A stretch of 6,480 nucleotides of DNA from Treponema sp. UBA3870 (GTDB lineage: Bacteria; Spirochaetota; Spirochaetia; Treponematales; Treponemataceae), in contig DGGQ01000198.1 in assembly GCA_002392275.1 (NCBI GenBank), forward strand, positions 1 through 6,480, read 5' to 3'. Below are positions 5,714 to 6,480 of the stretch, piece after piece. A program made the position numbers and the translations under genes. Within the stretch, counting starts at the first letter, position 1; each line of letters begins with the position of its first letter. The notes under the pieces are model-generated. The model was not told the DNA's origin. It saw only the letters and a program-made list of their open reading frames with translations, and did no database searches.

Positions 5714-5860
5714 TCCTTAGCTTGACATGATAATGTAAAAATCCATTTTAGAAAACATATAAATAGGTAAAAAGTTAAAAAAAACGCCGGAAATGGAACG
5801 GTGAACATTGAAGTCACCAGCCAAAACCAGCTGGGTCCCAAATTTTACATAGAAATCAAA

Positions 5861-5886
5861 GCACCCCGCAGCAAGCTACGGGGTGC
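5861..5886 (-). terminator. Intrinsic terminator downstream of hpf
   Basis: GCACCCCG (5861-5868) and CGGGGTGC (5879-5886) form a perfect eight-pair GC-rich stem around a ten-base loop. On the minus strand it is followed by TTTGATTTC, a weak T-run, about 65 bases past the hpf stop. It probably separates hpf from the FGE-like gene; some readthrough is plausible because the T-run is interrupted. Confidence 0.7.
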
Positions 5887-5951
5887 AAAGTCTTAATGGA
5901 TATTGCAGTCAGGGTTGCATCCCTTCCGCTCGAATCAATTCCGAAAGATTC

Positions 5952-6242
5952 CTACTTCTTTTCCTGAATCTTGTCCTTCTCCTTCTTAACCTTAACGTCA
6001 AGAACGTCCATAAGTTTATTCAAAGAGGCCGCAAAATCAAAGTCGTCCGCCGACACATGTGCCGAGGCTCCCCAACGGAAATTGATTGTCGCATCGAAAT
6101 AATACTTCTTGTCCTCCTTTACCCTCAAAGCCAAATCAACGATAAGCTCTTCCGCATAGGCAATTCTCTTGAGCTTCTGTTCGATAAGTTCATTCTGGTC
6201 CTTATCCAAACTGAATCCCTGCGCTGAAACCGATTTATTCAT
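5952..6242 (-). CDS. hpf: Short ribosome hibernation promoting factor (HPF/RaiA family)
   Basis: Binds the 30S subunit near the mRNA and tRNA channel in slow-growing cells and keeps ribosomes idle. The 96-residue length is that of the short HPF class (E. coli HPF is about 95 residues); there is no C-terminal dimerisation domain as in long HPF. The beta-alpha-beta-beta-beta-alpha pattern is visible. The first strand SVSAQGFSL (4-12) is followed by helix DQNELIEQKLKRIAYA (15-30) and strands VDLALRVKED (35-44), YFDATINFRW (48-57) and SAHVSADD (60-67). Helix DFAASLNKLMDVLDVKVKKEKDK (69-91) comes last. The second helix and the tail are strongly basic, fitting rRNA contact. SD AAAGGAG (plus-strand 6251-6257) stands eight bases from ATG. 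The gene has its own promoter and terminator. Family assignment is by pattern; RaiA/YfiA-type versus HPF-type action cannot be told apart here. Confidence 0.85.
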   Translation of the reverse strand: MNKSVSAQGFSLDKDQNELIEQKLKRIAYAEELIVDLALRVKEDKKYYFDATINFRWGASAHVSADDFDFAASLNKLMDVLDVKVKKEKDKIQEKK

Positions 6243-6295
6243 ACTGTGTACTCCTTTGTGTTTGATTTTATACGCAGCAAACTGCCACTAAATAA

Positions 6296-6324
6296 AGTAT
6301 ACAACCGAATCCGCCAAAAGGCAA
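6296..6324 (-). promoter_or_regulatory. Sigma-70 type promoter for hpf
   Basis: On the minus strand TTGCCT (plus 6319-6324) and TATACT (plus 6296-6301) are separated by 17 bases. Transcription would begin near 6289, giving a leader of about 47 bases. A small palindrome, GCCAAAAGGC (6313-6322), overlaps the -35 box. Confidence 0.7.
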
Positions 6325-6368
6325 AGATTTTTTACAAACATTGTGTTATTTCTGGAATCCCCAAAAAT

Positions 6369-6397
6369 TTGACAAGCCGGATAATAGATGTTACTAT
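6369..6397 (+). promoter_or_regulatory. Sigma-70 type promoter for the gene starting at 6456
   Basis: A consensus TTGACA (6369-6374) and TACTAT (6392-6397) are spaced by 17 bases. The predicted leader of about 50 bases is very T-rich at its start (6397-6417). This promoter is divergent from the hpf promoter, with about 45 bases between the two -35 boxes. Confidence 0.75.
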
Positions 6398-6455
6398 TTT
6401 TTGTGTTTTTTGTTTTAGATTCAAGACGCATACAATGACAAAGGAGAAAGTCAAC

Positions 6456-6480
6456 ATGAAAAAGTTTTTTGCTTTAGCCG
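6456..6480 (+). CDS. 5' end of a gene, probably encoding an exported protein
   Basis: Only eight codons are inside the window: MKKFFALA, then it runs off the right edge. AAGGAGA (6441-6447) is a strong SD eight bases before the ATG, and a consensus-like promoter lies upstream. The Lys-Lys start followed by hydrophobic residues is typical of a signal peptide. No function can be given from this fragment. Confidence 0.75.

Noticed and set aside
5722..5727. TTGACA on the plus strand upstream of the FGE-like gene
   Set aside because: No -10 at the right spacing; the next TATAAA is 30 bases away and no plus-strand gene follows it.
5883..6227. Plus-strand open frame of 114 codons over hpf
   Set aside because: Antisense to hpf, which has the HPF secondary-structure pattern, SD and promoter. 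It also starts within the terminator hairpin of hpf.

Overview
The window looks like chromosomal DNA of a host-associated spirochaete, most likely a Treponema. This is inferred from gene style (a short HPF, a secreted InlB-repeat/FGE-like protein, a degenerate GGDEF fused to an intact EAL) and was not tested by any search. No rRNA, tRNA, CRISPR array, transposase or integrase gene is visible.

Left block (1-1845, + strand): the end of a fatty-acid synthesis operon. A C-terminal scrap of an upstream gene, possibly crotonase-like, overlaps the start of fabF by ATGA. fabF (3-oxoacyl-ACP synthase II) and fabZ (3-hydroxyacyl-ACP dehydratase) follow 24 bases apart, and a good intrinsic terminator closes the unit. 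FabF extends the acyl chain and FabZ dehydrates the hydroxy intermediate in the same elongation cycle.

Middle block (1841-4313, + strand): three 33-base tandem repeats begin in the T-run of the fab terminator and end inside the -35 box of a clear promoter. That promoter serves an 80-residue two-helix membrane protein of unknown function and, 46 bases later, a 671-residue membrane c-di-GMP protein. The latter has a periplasmic sensor region, a GGDEF domain whose signature has decayed, and an EAL domain with every catalytic residue present. It is predicted to be a phosphodiesterase that lowers c-di-GMP.

Convergent gap (4314-4545): a 90-base imperfect inverted repeat with R-L-L-R spacing like an integron attC site, oriented with the minus strand. 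Directly upstream of it on that strand is a short open fragment that may be the 3' end of a lost gene.

Right block (4546-6242, - strand): a secreted protein with one InlB-type repeat and a formylglycine-generating-enzyme-like (C-type-lectin-fold) domain lacking the catalytic cysteines. A 13-base-pair hairpin lies in its leader. Upstream on the same strand is a short ribosome hibernation factor (hpf) with its own promoter and terminator. Divergent from hpf, a new + strand gene with a strong promoter and SD starts at 6456 and runs off the window, with the beginning of a likely signal peptide.

The most interesting part is the attC-like element and gene fragment next to the FGE-like gene. It may be a solitary integron cassette junction, but this rests on base pairing and spacing read by eye.
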